64,000 bases of DNA from Cordylochernes scorpioides (GCA_030710605.1 CP092880.1:12379639-12443638), one strand, 5' to 3'. Positions 20,210-32,035 are shown, counted from the first letter of the stretch. Program-made: numbers and translations. Notes: generated by a model not told the origin, from the letters alone.

Positions 20210-20530
20210 CAACGTCTTAAATTAGGTTGCGGCTGGGAGTCACTTATGAAAAAGTGTAACGCCCGGTAACGTTACGATGAGTCATCGAACGAGAGTGCTG
20301 CGCGCGCAGCTGCGCGCGCAGCGCTAGAGAATTAGGCCGCATTGAATCGGCGCATGCTTGTCTCTGTCTTTGTCTTTCTCGAACGTTCTTGGCGTTGGAA
20401 AAACAAGAAAGCGTCATAATACAAGTTCACACGTGTGGTTGAAGTATCGTCAGCTGTGTCTGTAGTGAAAATGTGGAGTGCTTAGATTCGTCATTTACAA
20501 CAACTACAACAATAAAGGTAAATAATTGTA
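20210..20530 (+). promoter_or_regulatory. GC-rich, motif-dense block with a CGCGCA palindrome
   Basis: Differs sharply from its AT-rich surroundings. It contains GTAACGTTAC (self-complementary), TGAGTCA (AP-1-like), a perfect 26-bp palindrome of alternating CG/GC at 20297-20322, and ends at AACAATAAAGGTAAAT, which looks like a 5' splice donor. It lies about 440 bp upstream of the EEP ORF in the same orientation, so it may be the promoter and first exon of that element. This is inference; no TATA box stands out. Confidence 0.35.
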
Positions 20531-20965
20531 CACTGATATTTCATTATCGTAAACTATGATTGATTGATTAATTGTTAGATTGACACAAAAGTTGAGAAAC
20601 TGAGTTTATAGGTTATGTCATACTATTGATAAATGTTGATAGTGTTAAGTAAATTATTAGTTTAAAATTAATTAATTAATTAATTATTATTTTACAAATT
20701 TTAAATAGTTTCAAATTTATTTAGCAAAAATTTGAACCTTCGATCTGAATAAATGTTTTGATTTTCGAATTGATTCTTTAAAATTACAAATATTAAGAAA
20801 AAGTGGCAGATATAAGAAAACTTTATTTAAACTGTGTTGAGCAAGAATTTTAACATCTAATTTAAGTAAATGTTTTAATTTTCAACTTCATCATTTACAA
20901 TTACAAATTTTATTTAATTTCAAATTTTTTAGCAAAAATTTGAACCTTCGATCTGAATAAGTGTT

Positions 20966-21518
20966 TTGATTTTCAAATACCAACGCGGCTGGTGGAGTGG
21001 CGATCTATCGTAAATTATCATCGACATCTACGGCGGAAGTGTTCCAAGTTGCGATTACAGACGTAACTCGTGTCATTAAAACCAAGGGTGACATGTGCAT
21101 GACTGAAGTTACTTGCTTCGCCGCTAATACTAGCTTCAAGTTTATACTCGGTGCTGTATATATTCATCCAGGAGCTAGTATGCAGGATATTGGAATGTTA
21201 CTATGGCAAGGACTCGGTCCGTACATTCACAACAGCCAGTACGTGCCACCGTTCGTGCAAGTTGATTCTAGTATACCGATTCTTCTGTGTGGTGATTTTA
21301 ACAAAAACGTAAAGCCTGACAACTCGTTTCTTAAATTCATGAAAAATACGTATAATCTTGATTGCGTATCAAACGTTTCTAAGTCAACTACGTTAAAAGG
21401 AACAACTATCGACTTGACTTTCGCAAGACACATTACAGCAGAAACACTTCCTTTCATTTCATATTTCTCCTATCATCGTCCTATCCTCAACAAAATCACT
21501 CAAATAGGAATTAGTTAA
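20966..21518 (+). pseudogene. EEP-domain endonuclease fragment of a mobile element
   Basis: Open for 184 codons after a TGA, with no start ATG of its own. It matches the C-terminal two thirds of an endonuclease/exonuclease/phosphatase domain: GGVAIYR at the start, a strand 'FILGAVYIHPG', the catalytic GDFN ('ILLCGDFNKN'), 'TTIDLTFAR', and SYHRP at the position of the usual SDHxP. These are metal-binding and catalytic residues of nucleases that nick DNA. The N-terminal catalytic Glu region is missing. This EEP style occurs in LINEs and in helicase-containing Helitron-type elements; no RT or helicase follows. A direct repeat ('TTTGAACCTTCGATCTGAAT' at about 20730 and 20939) precedes it. Confidence 0.65.
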
Positions 21519-21739
21519 GTTTAAGTTTACATGTACAATGTTTTAGTAAACAAAATATATTTCTATAGTTAAAATTTGTGCAATTCTTATTTTCATTCAA
21601 TTCCTTGTTCCTATTGTGCAATTTAATTATATTCATATCAATAAATATTCTACCGTTGTCACGTAAAATCTTCGCCCGTAAAACCGACTTTACAGGCAAC
21701 CATTTTTTTTTTATTTGTGAATTTAGAAATATAGGATTA

Positions 21740-22802
21740 TCTACTTATATAATTGCCTTATTCTGTCTGTCTGTCTGTAAGTCTGAAGCTCACGGATAGA
21801 ATGCGCGCCCATTGGCTGCCAGGGAACACGTGTCCTCCCTGCCCCCCTCTAGACAACCCTGTTATCAGCAGTGTGTTACATCCACCTGTCTATAGCGGCC
21901 ATTCTAGACAACCCTGTTATCAGCAGTGTGTTACATCCACCTGTCTATACAGGTCACCCCGTCTATAGCGGCCACTCTAGACACCTCTGTTATCAGCTGT
22001 GTGATACATCCACCTGTCTATACAGACCACCCTGTATATAGCGGCCACTCTAGACAACCCTGTTATCAGCAGTGTGATACATACACCTGTCTATACAGAC
22101 CACCCTGTCTATAGCGGTCACTTCACGCAACCCTGTTATCAGCAGTGTGATACATACACCTGTCTATACAGACCACCCTGTCTATAGCGGCCACCCAAGA
22201 CAACCCTGTTATCGGCTGTGTGATACATACACCTGTCTATAGCGGCTACTCTAGACAACCCTGTTATCAGCAGTGTGTTACATCCACCTGTCTATACAGA
22301 CCACCCTGTCTATAGCGACCACTCTAGACAACCCTGTTATCAGCTGTGTGATACATCCACCTGTCTATACAGACCACCCTGTTATCATCAGTGTGTTACA
22401 TACACCTGTCTATACAGACCACCCTGTCTATAGCGGTCACTTTAGGCAACCCTGTTATCAGCAGTGTGATACATACACCTGTCTATACAGACCACCCTGT
22501 CTATAGCGACCACTCTAGACAACCCTGTTATCAGCAGTGTGATACATACACCTGTCTATACAGACCACCCTGTCTATAGCGGTCACTTCAGGCAACCCTG
22601 TTATCAGCAGTGTGATACATACACCTGTCTATACAGACCACCCTGTCTATAGCGGCCACCCTAGACAACCCTGTTATCGGCTGTGTGATACATACACCTG
22701 TCTATACAGACCACCCTGTCTATAGCGACCACCCAAGACAACGTGTTTAAAATATATTCGCACTCGGGTAAACCCCGGGCGTTGCCCGGGCCATTCGTCT
22801 AG
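21740..22802 (+). mobile_element. Non-autonomous Helitron filled with a 73-bp minisatellite
   Basis: 5' end TCTACTTATATAATTGCC directly after A; 3' end hairpin CCGGGCGTTGCCCGG, then CATTCGTCTAG before T. These are the same termini as 16784-17057. Inside are a TCTG repeat, a GC-rich segment 'GCCCATTGGCTGCCAGG', and the tandem array at 21854-22740. No helicase is encoded. Confidence 0.88.
21854..22740 (+). repeat. Minisatellite, 73-bp unit, about 12 copies
   Basis: Unit core 'CAACCCTGTTATCAGCAG', then 'CACCTGTCTATACAGACC' and CTATAGCGGCCAC. Spacing is 73 bp for most units, 55 bp for the first. TCTAGA and CCCAAGA variants alternate. Reading frames over it are by-products. Confidence 0.9.
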
Positions 22803-23189
22803 TCATTTTATATCGACTTAGAGCGCTATATCCTCCTAGGGACACTAGCACTTAAAAGGTAAACTGAACATTGATATAAAAGAAAGAAAGATATTTGAAA
22901 TATGTACAAGAAATAGTATGCAAATTAGTTAGACGAAAATAGAAAAATATATCAACACAATTGAAATATGTACAAAGGGTTGGTATGTAAATTTAGTTAA
23001 ATGAAATCAAATTGTATTGTGTGTATTCGAGGAAAACAATTTACAGATTGAAGAAAGTTTTATGGAATATTTTATAATGAAAATATGCAATATTTTAGAA
23101 AATTATTCAATTAAAACTATGCTAAACATAGTTAAAATTTTCGTAAAAAAGGATTATAGGTATTTATTGGTGGGGTTTATGAATATCTG
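22803..23189. other. Unassigned AT-rich sequence
   Basis: The 67-codon frame at 23017 is AT-rich and partly reads into SINE S3; not taken as a gene. Confidence 0.4.
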
Positions 23190-23325
23190 GAAATGCGTCG
23201 GACCTGTAGGCTGTTGTTGAGATCTGTGCTGACTGGAGTATAGGAGCTCCATCTATGATTGCTTTCTTCCTGTTGTGAATCTGTATAAGACCGGTGATCT
23301 TAATAAAACTGTGTGTGTGGTTTCT
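23190..23325 (+). mobile_element. SINE-like element S3
   Basis: Complete-looking copy: GGACCTGTAGGCTGTTGTTG, 'TATAGGAGCTCCATC', 'AAGACCGGTGATCTTAATAA', and a TG-repeat tail. Confidence 0.65.
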
Positions 23326-23391
23326 GAATAGCTAAAACAACGTATATCGTGCCAGACTATAGATTTGAATATTTCAGGCTCTGAACTTGAC

Positions 23392-23531
23392 ATTTTTTTT
23401 CTTATCCTTAATATACGTGGTACAGGACAAGATAATCATGGTGGGTAGAGGTAGGTGACTGCTTTTATTGTAAGTGCCTACACATGTGAAATGCAGTTCG
23501 ACTTTGCACTTACAAATGTGCCAGAGCCTCA
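23392..23531 (-). mobile_element. SINE S1, 5' truncated
   Basis: The T run and 'CTTATCCTTAATATACGTGG' are the S1 3' end in reverse. AACTTGAC flanks it at 23384-23391 and 23532-23539. The tRNA head is missing. Confidence 0.75.
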
Positions 23532-23539
23532 AACTTGAC

Positions 23540-24383
23540 GTGAAAACTGTTTATCCATATGCCAGACATGGTGAGGATGTGACTTGCTATGATTTTAACT
23601 GTCGCTTAATGAGTCCATAGTTATATAAATCAACACTATCTTCATTATTTTTAGAGAACAAAGATTTTAAATGACCAATATTGAATCTGAAGATATATTC
23701 TTTCCGAATATTTCTCTAGAAGAAACGATTTTTTTCCGAATTCCGCTATAAGTGAATTTACGAAATATGTATGTATTCAGAATCAATTTTAAATTGGAAT
23801 TTCAATTTGACGTTCATAGTTTTAACTTCGCTTTACAGTTTTCATATTTTATTTACCTCAGTTTCAGCTTAAAGATTGAATATGACTATTTTTATCTGTT
23901 CATATCTTGTGCTCGATTTTTACTTGAAGAATGGAGTACTTGTTTGAATGCTCGTCGAGTTTGAATAAATAAATTATTGGGAGATTCGGGAAATATTGAT
24001 TCTCTGTGGCTGGTAAAACTTCCCAACTTGATTATTCAAATTTTGAAAAGTATTTTCACGACTGTTAAAAGGACCGGCTTACGGTTATATAAAGAAGAAT
24101 GCTATGTACTTAAGGTTTTGACCATCACCTACCAGACATATTGTGGAGTTTGAGAGATTAGGAGAGCTAGGCTGGTATCGTTTGTGCGTGGTAGGACTGC
24201 GACGGCTGGTTACGTGGATCGTCCACGAAGGGCAGTCATAATGATGATCATCCAGAGCAGCTGCCTCCACCTCTACAATTAGGATCCGAGCTAATTGTTG
24301 GCGATCCATTGTTGGCCGATCTGCTGTAATTGCGCCGTTGACGTTCTGATGGGTGGGTCGCTGGTGTTGGTGGGTCGTCTGAC
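23540..24383. other. Unassigned sequence
   Basis: No element recognised. 24085-24383 is somewhat GC-richer and is open on the minus strand, without familiar motifs. Confidence 0.35.
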
Positions 24384-27251
24384 TTATTTGTCTTGTAGAT
24401 CATCTGGCATCCTTTTACATGGACTGATTGTATATGTTGGGGTTGTTTTACTTTGTCTTGTATGTCATCTGACATCCTTCTACATGGACTGATTGTATAT
24501 GTTGGGGTTGTTTTACTTTGTCTTGTATGTCATCTGACATCCTTCTACATGGACTGATTGTATATGTTGGGGTTGTTTTACTTTGTCTTGTATGTCATCT
24601 GACATCCTTCTACATGGACTGATTGTATATGTTGGGGTTGTTTTACTTTGTCTTGTATGTCATCTGACATCCTTCTACATGGACTGATTGTATATGTTGG
24701 GGTTGTTTTACCTTGTCTTGTATGTCATCTGTTTTCCTTCTACATGGACTGATTGTATATGTTGGGGTGGTTTTACGTTGTCTTGTATGTCATCTGACAT
24801 CCTTCTACATGGACTGATTGTATATGTTGGGGTTGTTTTACTTTGTCTTGTATGTCATCTGACATCCTTCTACATGGACTGATTGTATATGTTGGGGTTG
24901 TTTTACTTTGTCTTGTATGTCATCTGACATCCTTCTACATGGACTGATTGTATATGTTGGGGTTGTTTTACTTTGTCTTGTATGTCATCTGACATCCTTC
25001 TACATGGACTGATTGAATATGTTGGGGTTGTTTTACTTTGTCTTGTATGTCATCTGACATCTTTCTACTTGGACTGATTGAATATGTTGGGGTTGTTTTA
25101 CTTTGTCTTGTATGTCATCTGACATCCTTCTACATGGACTGATTGAATATGTTGGGGTTGTTTTACTTTGTCTTGTATGTCATCTGACATCCTTCTACAT
25201 GGACTGATTGTATATGTTGGGGTTGTTTTACTTTGTCTTGTATGTCATCTGACATCCTTCTACATGGACTGATTGTATATGTTGGGGTTGTTTTACTTTG
25301 TCTTGTATGTCATCTGACATCCTTCTACATGGACTGATTGAATATGTTGGGGTTGTTTTACTTTGTCTTGTATGTCATCTGACATCTTTCTACTTGGACT
25401 GATTGAATATGTTGGGGTTGTTTTACCTTGTCTTGTATGTCATCTGACATCCTTCTACATGGACTGATTGTATATGTTGGGTTGTTTTACCTTGTCTTGT
25501 ATGTCATCTGACATCCTTCTACATGGACTGATTGAATATGTTGGGGTTGTTTTACTTTGTCTTGTATGTCATCTGACATCCTTCTACATGGACTGATTGT
25601 ATATGTTGGGGTTGTTTTACTTTGTCTTGTATGTCATCTGACATCTTTCTACTTGGACTGATTGAATATGTTGGGGTTGTTTTACTTTGTCTTGTATGTC
25701 ATCTGACATCTTTCTACTTGGACTGATTGAATATGTTGGGGTTGTTTTACTTTATCTTGTATGTCATCTGACATCTTTCTACTTGGACTGATTGTATATG
25801 TTGGGGTTGTTTTACTTTGTCTTGTATGTCATCTGACATCCTTCTACATGGACTGATTGAATATGTTGGGGTTGTTTTACTTTGTCTTGTATGTCATCTG
25901 ACATCCTTCTACATGGACTGATTGTATATGTTGGGGTTGTTTTACTTTGTCTTGTATGTCATCTGACATCCATCTACATGGACTGATTGTATATGTTGGG
26001 GTTGTTTTACTTTGTCTTGTATGTCATCTGACATCCTTCTACATGGACTGATTGTATATGTTGGGGTTGTTTTACTTTGTCTTGTATGTCATCTGACATC
26101 CTTCTACATGGACTTATTGTATATGTTGGGGTTGTTTTACTTTGTCTTGTATGTCATCTGACATCCTTCTACATGGACTGATTGTATATGTTGGGGTTGT
26201 TTTACTTTGTCTTGTATGTCATCTGACATCCTTCTACATGGACTGATTGTATATGTTGGGGTTGTTTTACTTTGTCTTGTATGTCATCTGTTTTCCTTCT
26301 ACATGGACTGATTGTATATGTTGGGGTTGTTTTACTTTGTCTTGTATGTCATCTGACATCCTTCTACATGGACTGATTGTATATGTTGGGGTTGTTTTAC
26401 TTTGTCTTGTATGTCATCTGACATCCTTCTACATGGACTGATTGAATATGTTGGGGTTGTTTTACTTTGTCTTGTATGTCATCTGTTTTCCTTCTACATG
26501 GACTGATTGTATATGTTGGGGTTGTTTTACCTTGTCTTGTATGTCATCTGACATCCTTCTACATGGACTGATTGTATATGTTGGGGTTGTTTTACCTTGT
26601 CTTGTATGTCATCTGACATCCTTCTACATGGACTGATTGTATATGTTGGGGTTGTTTTACCTTGTCTTGTATGTCATCTGACATCCTTCTACATGGACTG
26701 ATTGTATATGTTGGGGTTGTTTTACCTTGTCTTGTATGTCATCTGACATCCTTCTACATGGACTGATTGTATATGTTGGGGTTGTTTTACCTTGTCTTGT
26801 ATGTCATCTGACATACTTCTACATGGACTGATTATATATGTTGGGGTTGTTTTACCTTGTCTTGTATGTCATCTGACATCCTTCTACATGGACTGATTGT
26901 ATATGTTGGGGTTGTTTTACCTTGTCTTGTATGTCATCTGACATCCTTCTACATGGACTGATTGTATATGTTGGGGTTGTTTTACTTTGTCTTGTATGTC
27001 ATCTGACATCCTTCTACATGGACTGATTGTATATGTTGGGGTTGTTTTACTTTGTCTTGTATGTCATCTGACATCCATCTATATGGACTGATTGTATATG
27101 TTGGGGTTGTTTTACTTTGTCTTGTATGTCATCTGACATCCTTCTACATGGACTGATTGTATATGTTGGGGTTGTTTTACCTTGTCTTGTATGTCATCTG
27201 ACATCCTTCTACATGGACTGATTGTATATGTTGGGGTTGTTTTACTTTGTC
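24384..27251 (+). repeat. Minisatellite, 65-bp unit, about 44 copies
   Basis: Unit 'TACATGGACTGATTGTATAT', then 'GTTGGGGTTGTTTTAC', 'TTTGTCTTGTATGTCATCTG', 'ACATCCTTC'. Variants (TTTTCC for ACATCC; GAATATG; CTTGTC versus TTTGTC) recur in blocks, suggesting segmental amplification. One unit near 25480 lacks a G. The unit length is not a multiple of three, so the 64-codon frames that recur every 195 bp are artefacts. Confidence 0.95.
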
Positions 27252-27255
27252 CTTT

Positions 27256-27645
27256 ACTGACGAGGGATATAGGAAGATACCTTGGTCTCCAGAAGGACGC
27301 TTTTCAATTTGCCGAAGCTGTTCTCGTGGTTTGTCACCGACCTGAATCTTTTAGTTTGCGGAGATGGTCAATAGAGGAACCAATGTAGAATAGTAATGAA
27401 TATTTTAATATTTATCTTCAATTACTATCATGTTAGCTGGCTTGATTAGCTTTTTTAACCTTTTGTGACTATGATAATGAAATTAGTCTGGTTCATCTAT
27501 GCTTCTATAGTCTGCATTTAACCGTTCTAGCAATTCTGCTGGAAGGGTTGATCACTGCTGATAGTCAATAGATGACGCTTATGTTTAACGTTTATTTTGA
27601 AGGGAGAGGCGACTTCTATTTTATAAATCATTTTTCTCACGGAAA
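27256..27645 (+). mobile_element. Hh2 element, degraded right arm
   Basis: Abuts the minisatellite. Starts at CTGACGAGGG, the ribozyme core, but GAAA and stem II are lost. 'AGAAGGACGCTTTTCAATTT' and 'GTTTGTCACCGACCTGAAT' match Hh2. The terminal 'GAAGGGAGAGGCGAC' lies after an interruption (about 27385-27560). Confidence 0.65.
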
Positions 27646-27784
27646 AAAATCATTTACATATGATATCACCTGCATCGGAATTCTCTTTTTCGCTAGCGCA
27701 ACTCACAAAAAAGCAATTAAACTTATATAAATACTTCTTATATATTCTTGTCTGCTAATGCTTTATATACCTATATATATTAAA

Positions 27785-27905
27785 TAAAAAGAGGGATTAC
27801 TGACCAAGCCACATGAGCATTTCTAGATGGCAGAGCGCCATCTAGTGGAGCAAAAATAAACTAAACGTGTATTTAAGTTGCTCCGTGATATTTGGCCAAC
27901 CCATA
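27785..27905 (-). mobile_element. Hh1 fragment
   Basis: Contains 'GGCAGAGCGCCATCTAGTGG' and 'GTGATATTTGGCCAACCCA', and ends just before the ribozyme. Confidence 0.75.
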
Positions 27906-28119
27906 TGTATATATTGACCTGACCTTACCAAATCTCCAATGCTTGACCACATTTCGATGAGACCAGAAAGAATGTTTATATTTTAGAAGATTTTAATATT
28001 AGAGATTTATGTTTGGTTAATATTATTATTGCACAATCTATATAATTTTGTTCCGGGAGGTATATGTTAATATGTAAAATAAAAATCTCGTCCGTTCAAA
28101 ATTGTATCTGAACAATAAA

Positions 28120-28275
28120 TTTTGTTTTTAACCTTGTCTCCAGATTGTACAGTTGTGAGATAAATAATGAACCACAACATGGCATTTGGCAAATTGCGAA
28201 CAAATTCCATGTATATCTTATTATCAGTCTATGTCCCTCATCAGTATAGGTGCAACTTTGATTATAGATCCTGTA
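28120..28275 (-). mobile_element. Hh2 element, very old copy
   Basis: Retains 'GGCATTTGGCAAATTG' and, on the minus strand, CTGATGAGGG, but the second core half is destroyed. Confidence 0.45.
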
Positions 28276-28589
28276 AAACATTCTACGACAGGAATTATTA
28301 AATTAGTTGAATCTGCCATAAAGTTATAAAATCTAGTCAAATATTAGTACTGAACTGTATATATATAACTTTTAAAAGCGCATATTGCAGCAACATGTTT
28401 TAATTCTTCTATATTTGATGGCTGTTCAGTAAAGAGGTCCAAAGGAAACAAATTTGTCCTTCAGAATCCCATTTTGAGCTCTCCAATTATTCCATCTATC
28501 CATGCAACTGCCATGAAAGTTTAAATATATACAAAATATTTTACGAAAATTCCAAAAGCTTGATAAAAAAAAACAATTTAATAAACAAT

Positions 28590-28900
28590 TAAAAAGATTC
28601 CTGAAGATGATTTTATTTTTATTCTAAAACCGTCTTAAGCTTTCGGTCATTTCTGTCCTTTTACAAGAGAACATATATAATGAATAAAACACGGAGAATC
28701 TGTATAAGACTAACGTCTTAATAAAGGCTTTGTGTGTGTGTATAATGAATAAAACGCTGCGTGATGGCAAACACTTTGGCAACAGGCGACGTTTTATTCT
28801 TTATTTATGTTCTCCTGTAGAAAAACAGAAATGTCCGAAAACTTGAGACGGTTTTAAAATAAAAAGAAAATCATCTCCGGAAACATTTTTATTTTTAATT
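28590..28900. repeat. Inverted repeat of about 100-bp arms, disrupted by SINE S3
   Basis: Left arm 'GAAGATGATTTTATTTTTAT', 'AAAACCGTCTTAAGCTTTCG'; right arm carries the complements at 28790-28895. Each arm has an 'AGAAATG..CCGAAA' stretch like the other hairpin families. A short S3 copy lies in the left half. Confidence 0.7.
28691..28740 (+). mobile_element. Severely truncated SINE S3 with 15-bp target duplication
   Basis: TATAATGAATAAAAC at 28676-28690 is repeated exactly at 28741-28755. Between them are only the last 50 bp of S3, ending in (TG)n. It fixes the 3' end and orientation of the family. Confidence 0.88.
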
Positions 28901-28909
28901 AAAATCCAA

Positions 28910-29917
28910 GATATTTAAATCAATTGATGTTAAGAAATCACTTTCCATACACCTAAGGTAGCTAGCTATCCAAGAAGATATTCTAGGAAGGAACAAGCCT
29001 GTGGGAAAGTCAATTTTGGTATTCCAAGTAGAATGCCGTCATGAAAGGGAGTGTTTCATGATGACAGATCGTTAATTAGCAAAAGTCAATTAACACCATT
29101 GTATAGAAAATACAATATTATTAATTTCTCCTTCTGAAAGAAAAATGAACTTCTTCCTCTTCTATAAAAAGTATGGAAGGCTTAATTTGGTGGTTTCCTC
29201 TGGTAGTACAATGGTGTCTGTTCCTTGGGCCGAAATAGAACACTTAATGGATTACCCTACTTGCATATTGATCAGGTTATGCAAACTCTTCGTCCAGAAA
29301 ACTACGAGGCTACTCGCATGTTGAGGAATATTGAGGCAAAGTCTTTGCTGGTTGGAAAGTACTTTGTTATTAGTCAAAGTTTATATTTATGTCAGTACAT
29401 CCCCCACAAACTCCTAATTTTATTTCAACTTAGATGAGTGAAGGTGGGAATATAGACTTGATGTCTGAATATCTATCTATTTACATACTCTTATTAGAGC
29501 TTGATGCTTGAAACCCTTTTCGTGAAAAAAATAAGAATTAAGTTGTTAAACGAGTTTTTGTGTCAAATGTCTATAAATATATATTGTCAAGTAGCTCTAC
29601 AACCACAGGAAGCTCCATGGGACACCTGTCCATGATCACTGGACTCCGGGACCACAGGTGTGAGGGGTTCGCGGAATCTTATCGGCAAATAAGGAAAACG
29701 GGACGGTGGCTGACCACTCTCATTATTTTTTTTTTTTTTACCTTGGGATAAGTTGTTATATTATCTGACTGTCTCTCCCTATTGTATATAATTTTATTGG
29801 AGAATTAAAAGGTAAATACCCTTTATAATAAATTAATTATTCCCAAATTTGCCCTTGCTTATTATCTCCGCGACAATATTAACGGCACATCTTGAAGAAA
29901 AAAATAACTGCGTTTTT
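28910..29917. other. Unassigned sequence
   Basis: The 70-codon frame at 29225 ('MQTLRPENYEATRMLRNIEA') may be a fragment of something coding but I do not recognise it. A GC-rich patch at 29600-29710 is likewise unassigned. Confidence 0.3.
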
Positions 29918-30062
29918 TTTTTTTATTGTATGATATTTCCTTGATCTGAAGTTTCGTCTTTTTCAAAAACTTCTGAAATGGTAATGACAACAAATTTCTT
30001 GTCATTTCAGAAGCTTTTGTAAAAGACAAACGCTCTGATGGTCGAAATATTATACAATAAAA
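29918..30062. repeat. Inverted repeat, about 65-bp arms
   Basis: 'TTTATTGTATGATATTTCC' and 'CAAAAACTTCTGAAATG' are mirrored by 'CATTTCAGAAGCTTTTG' and 'GAAATATTATACAATAAAAA'. A 'CTGATGGTCGAAATATT' stretch recalls the Fb4 arm end. Confidence 0.65.
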
Positions 30063-30591
30063 ACACCATTTTTTCGATTCAAAATGTGCCGATTTTATTC
30101 GAACGTTTAATCTTATTGCGATATTTTTAGAAATATATTGACAAATGATCCTTTTTTACGGGTTCTTCACAATTTTCATATGTTTTCTAGATGATGAAAT
30201 TCTAAGTTTTATAAATTATTTATTGGAAATATTTTTCTGAAATTTATATAAAAGAAAAAAAGAGAGGAGAGACGGAAAGACTGTGTTTTAATAATAAAAA
30301 AAGGCCAATATACTGATTAACAAAGTTTTAAAAACTTTTCACTGATTTTGAACGTGACCTGTGACAAGATGTCGCGAAATTTTGATGGCGTCATCAATTT
30401 GAGCTTGGATAGCCGCGCCCATTTTGTATCGACTCAGCAGGCGCTACTGCTCCTCTCTCTCTATGGACCTATTTCCATAAAAGTTGGTTTTCTCCATGGG
30501 GATAATCGTTTAGTATTTTATAACTGGCTCATTACACACTCGCCTGTTCAGTGATACGCTGACCATGACGTATGCACGAAGGAACATGTGG

Positions 30592-30697
30592 CTTCTGGAC
30601 ATACGTCGGACCTGGAGGCTGTTGTTGGGTTCTGTGCTACCTGAAGTATAGGAGCTCCATCTATGCTTCATTTCTTCCTGTGGTGAAACAAGGTTAA
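30592..30697 (+). mobile_element. SINE-like element S3, 3' end lost
   Basis: 'GGACCTGGAGGCTGTTGTTG' to 'TTCCTGTGGTGAAAC'. The TG tail is missing and an Hh1 fragment follows immediately. Confidence 0.6.
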
Positions 30698-30790
30698 ATC
30701 AATATTTAGTTGATTCATCTTCCATTAGATGGCGCTCTGCCATCTTAAAAGTTCATATGGGCGGTCAGTAAATGCTTACTTTTGTTTTTA
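30698..30790 (+). mobile_element. Hh1 end fragment
   Basis: 'TTAAATCAATATTTAGTTG', 'TTAGATGGCGCTCTGCCATC', 'GGGCGGTCAG': the ribozyme-distal end of Hh1. Confidence 0.65.
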
Positions 30791-30827
30791 TATATGTATA
30801 TACAACATGAAGTTGCGGGAGGATTAT

Positions 30828-31487
30828 ATTGTAACGAGGTATTTATTAATTTTATTATTTTTATTAACAGAGTGGTCATTTTATGTTTATATTTTACTAC
30901 TCTGTAAATTTCCGTTGTGGAATATCTTTTGTTTACCATTCATAGTTTGTTCTTGCCTGAAATAAATTGCCGCCTCATCCCGAAGTTGGTCAACCCTAAT
31001 TTTCCACGTGGCATTTTGTGAAAATGCTGGGTAAGTTAGGGAAGACAAACTGAAGATCGCCGAGAAGAATTTGAAGCCATGGGTGCTGTGATCTACATTT
31101 TCAGAGACTGACACCAGGATTCCACCGCCGTGTCAAAGACAAAACTTCCTTCCAAGATGATGATGTCCCTATAGACGACGATACGACGACAAAGCCGCTC
31201 TTCACGCCGCAAGAAAAAGGACACAAAGGTACTAGGGACAATGTTCCAAGACTTTCGATGGAATCCTTGGCAGAAGCACGTCAGATCCATGTCAGTATCT
31301 ACAATAATTGCTAGCTGTGGGTCACAGCTCCCATAGGGAAGAAGCTATGTAACAAAGTATTTATTAATTTTATTATTTTTATTAACAGAGTGGTCATTTT
31401 TTTTATGTTTATATTTTGCTACTCTGTAAATTTCCCTCGTGGCTTATCTTTTGTTTACCATTCATAGTTTGTTCTTGCCTGAAATAA
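30828..31487 (+). mobile_element. LTR-like direct repeats around 380 bp (possible TRIM)
   Basis: Nearly identical repeats of about 140 bp at 30828-30967 and 31348-31485 begin TGTAAC and end 'GTTCTTGCCTGAAATAA'. A purine-rich stretch (AGGGAAGAAG) stands just before the right repeat, where an LTR element has its polypurine tract. The inside is GC-richer with a short open frame (DDDVPIDDDTTTKPLF) and no gag or pol. It may be a terminal-repeat retrotransposon in miniature or a captured exon between duplicated flanks. Confidence 0.4.
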
Positions 31488-31489
31488 TA

Positions 31490-31690
31490 AATTTTACCAA
31501 TATTTCAGTTGGCTGAACACCAACCTTTATCAAGGTATTATAACATTTTAATGTTAATGTTATAATATGTTAAAATATGTTATAAATCTTAAAAATGTTA
31601 TAATGCCTTGATAAAGGTTGGCATTCAGCAAACTGAAATATTGGTAAAATAAATGATATTTTTTATCCAATATATACCTTTTTATTTGAA
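31490..31690. mobile_element. Fb4 foldback element
   Basis: Left arm 'ACCAATATTTCAGTTGG' and right arm 'CTGAAATATTGGTAAAATAA' enclose a short TTA-rich loop. Both CCTTGATAAAGG-type motifs are present. Confidence 0.75.
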
Positions 31691-31699
31691 GATTTATTT

Positions 31700-32035
31700 A
31701 TGGATTGCTCTATTTGCTAATCTTAAGATATATTAAGACTTGATTTCTACGCTACAATATTTAGGGCATTTTTGGTAATAGTGTTTGCGCGCTGACTGTC
31801 TCTATATCTCTATATATTCTAGGGTTTCAAACTGAGTGTTCTGGTGTTGTTAACACTTCACTGGAATGCTAATCCATCCGTAGAACCCTGGTAATTTGTG
31901 GGGAGACCACGCCTAGTATGTCAGGGTGTGTGACCCATCTTTGCTGAGGACATTGATGGAGGACAGGGTTTTAATCATTCCAAGTCCAATAGGGTGGAGC
32001 TACACACCTGTTAGAAAATAAATTGTTTTCTTTTC
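31700..32035. other. Unassigned sequence
   Basis: A GC-richer patch at 31850-32000 has no recognised homology. Confidence 0.35.

Noticed and set aside
21753-22579. Overlapping 62-77-codon plus-strand frames
   Set aside because: They translate the 73-bp minisatellite within the Helitron.
24295-26636. Repeated 64-65-codon frames
   Set aside because: They recur every three 65-bp units and are a by-product of the minisatellite.
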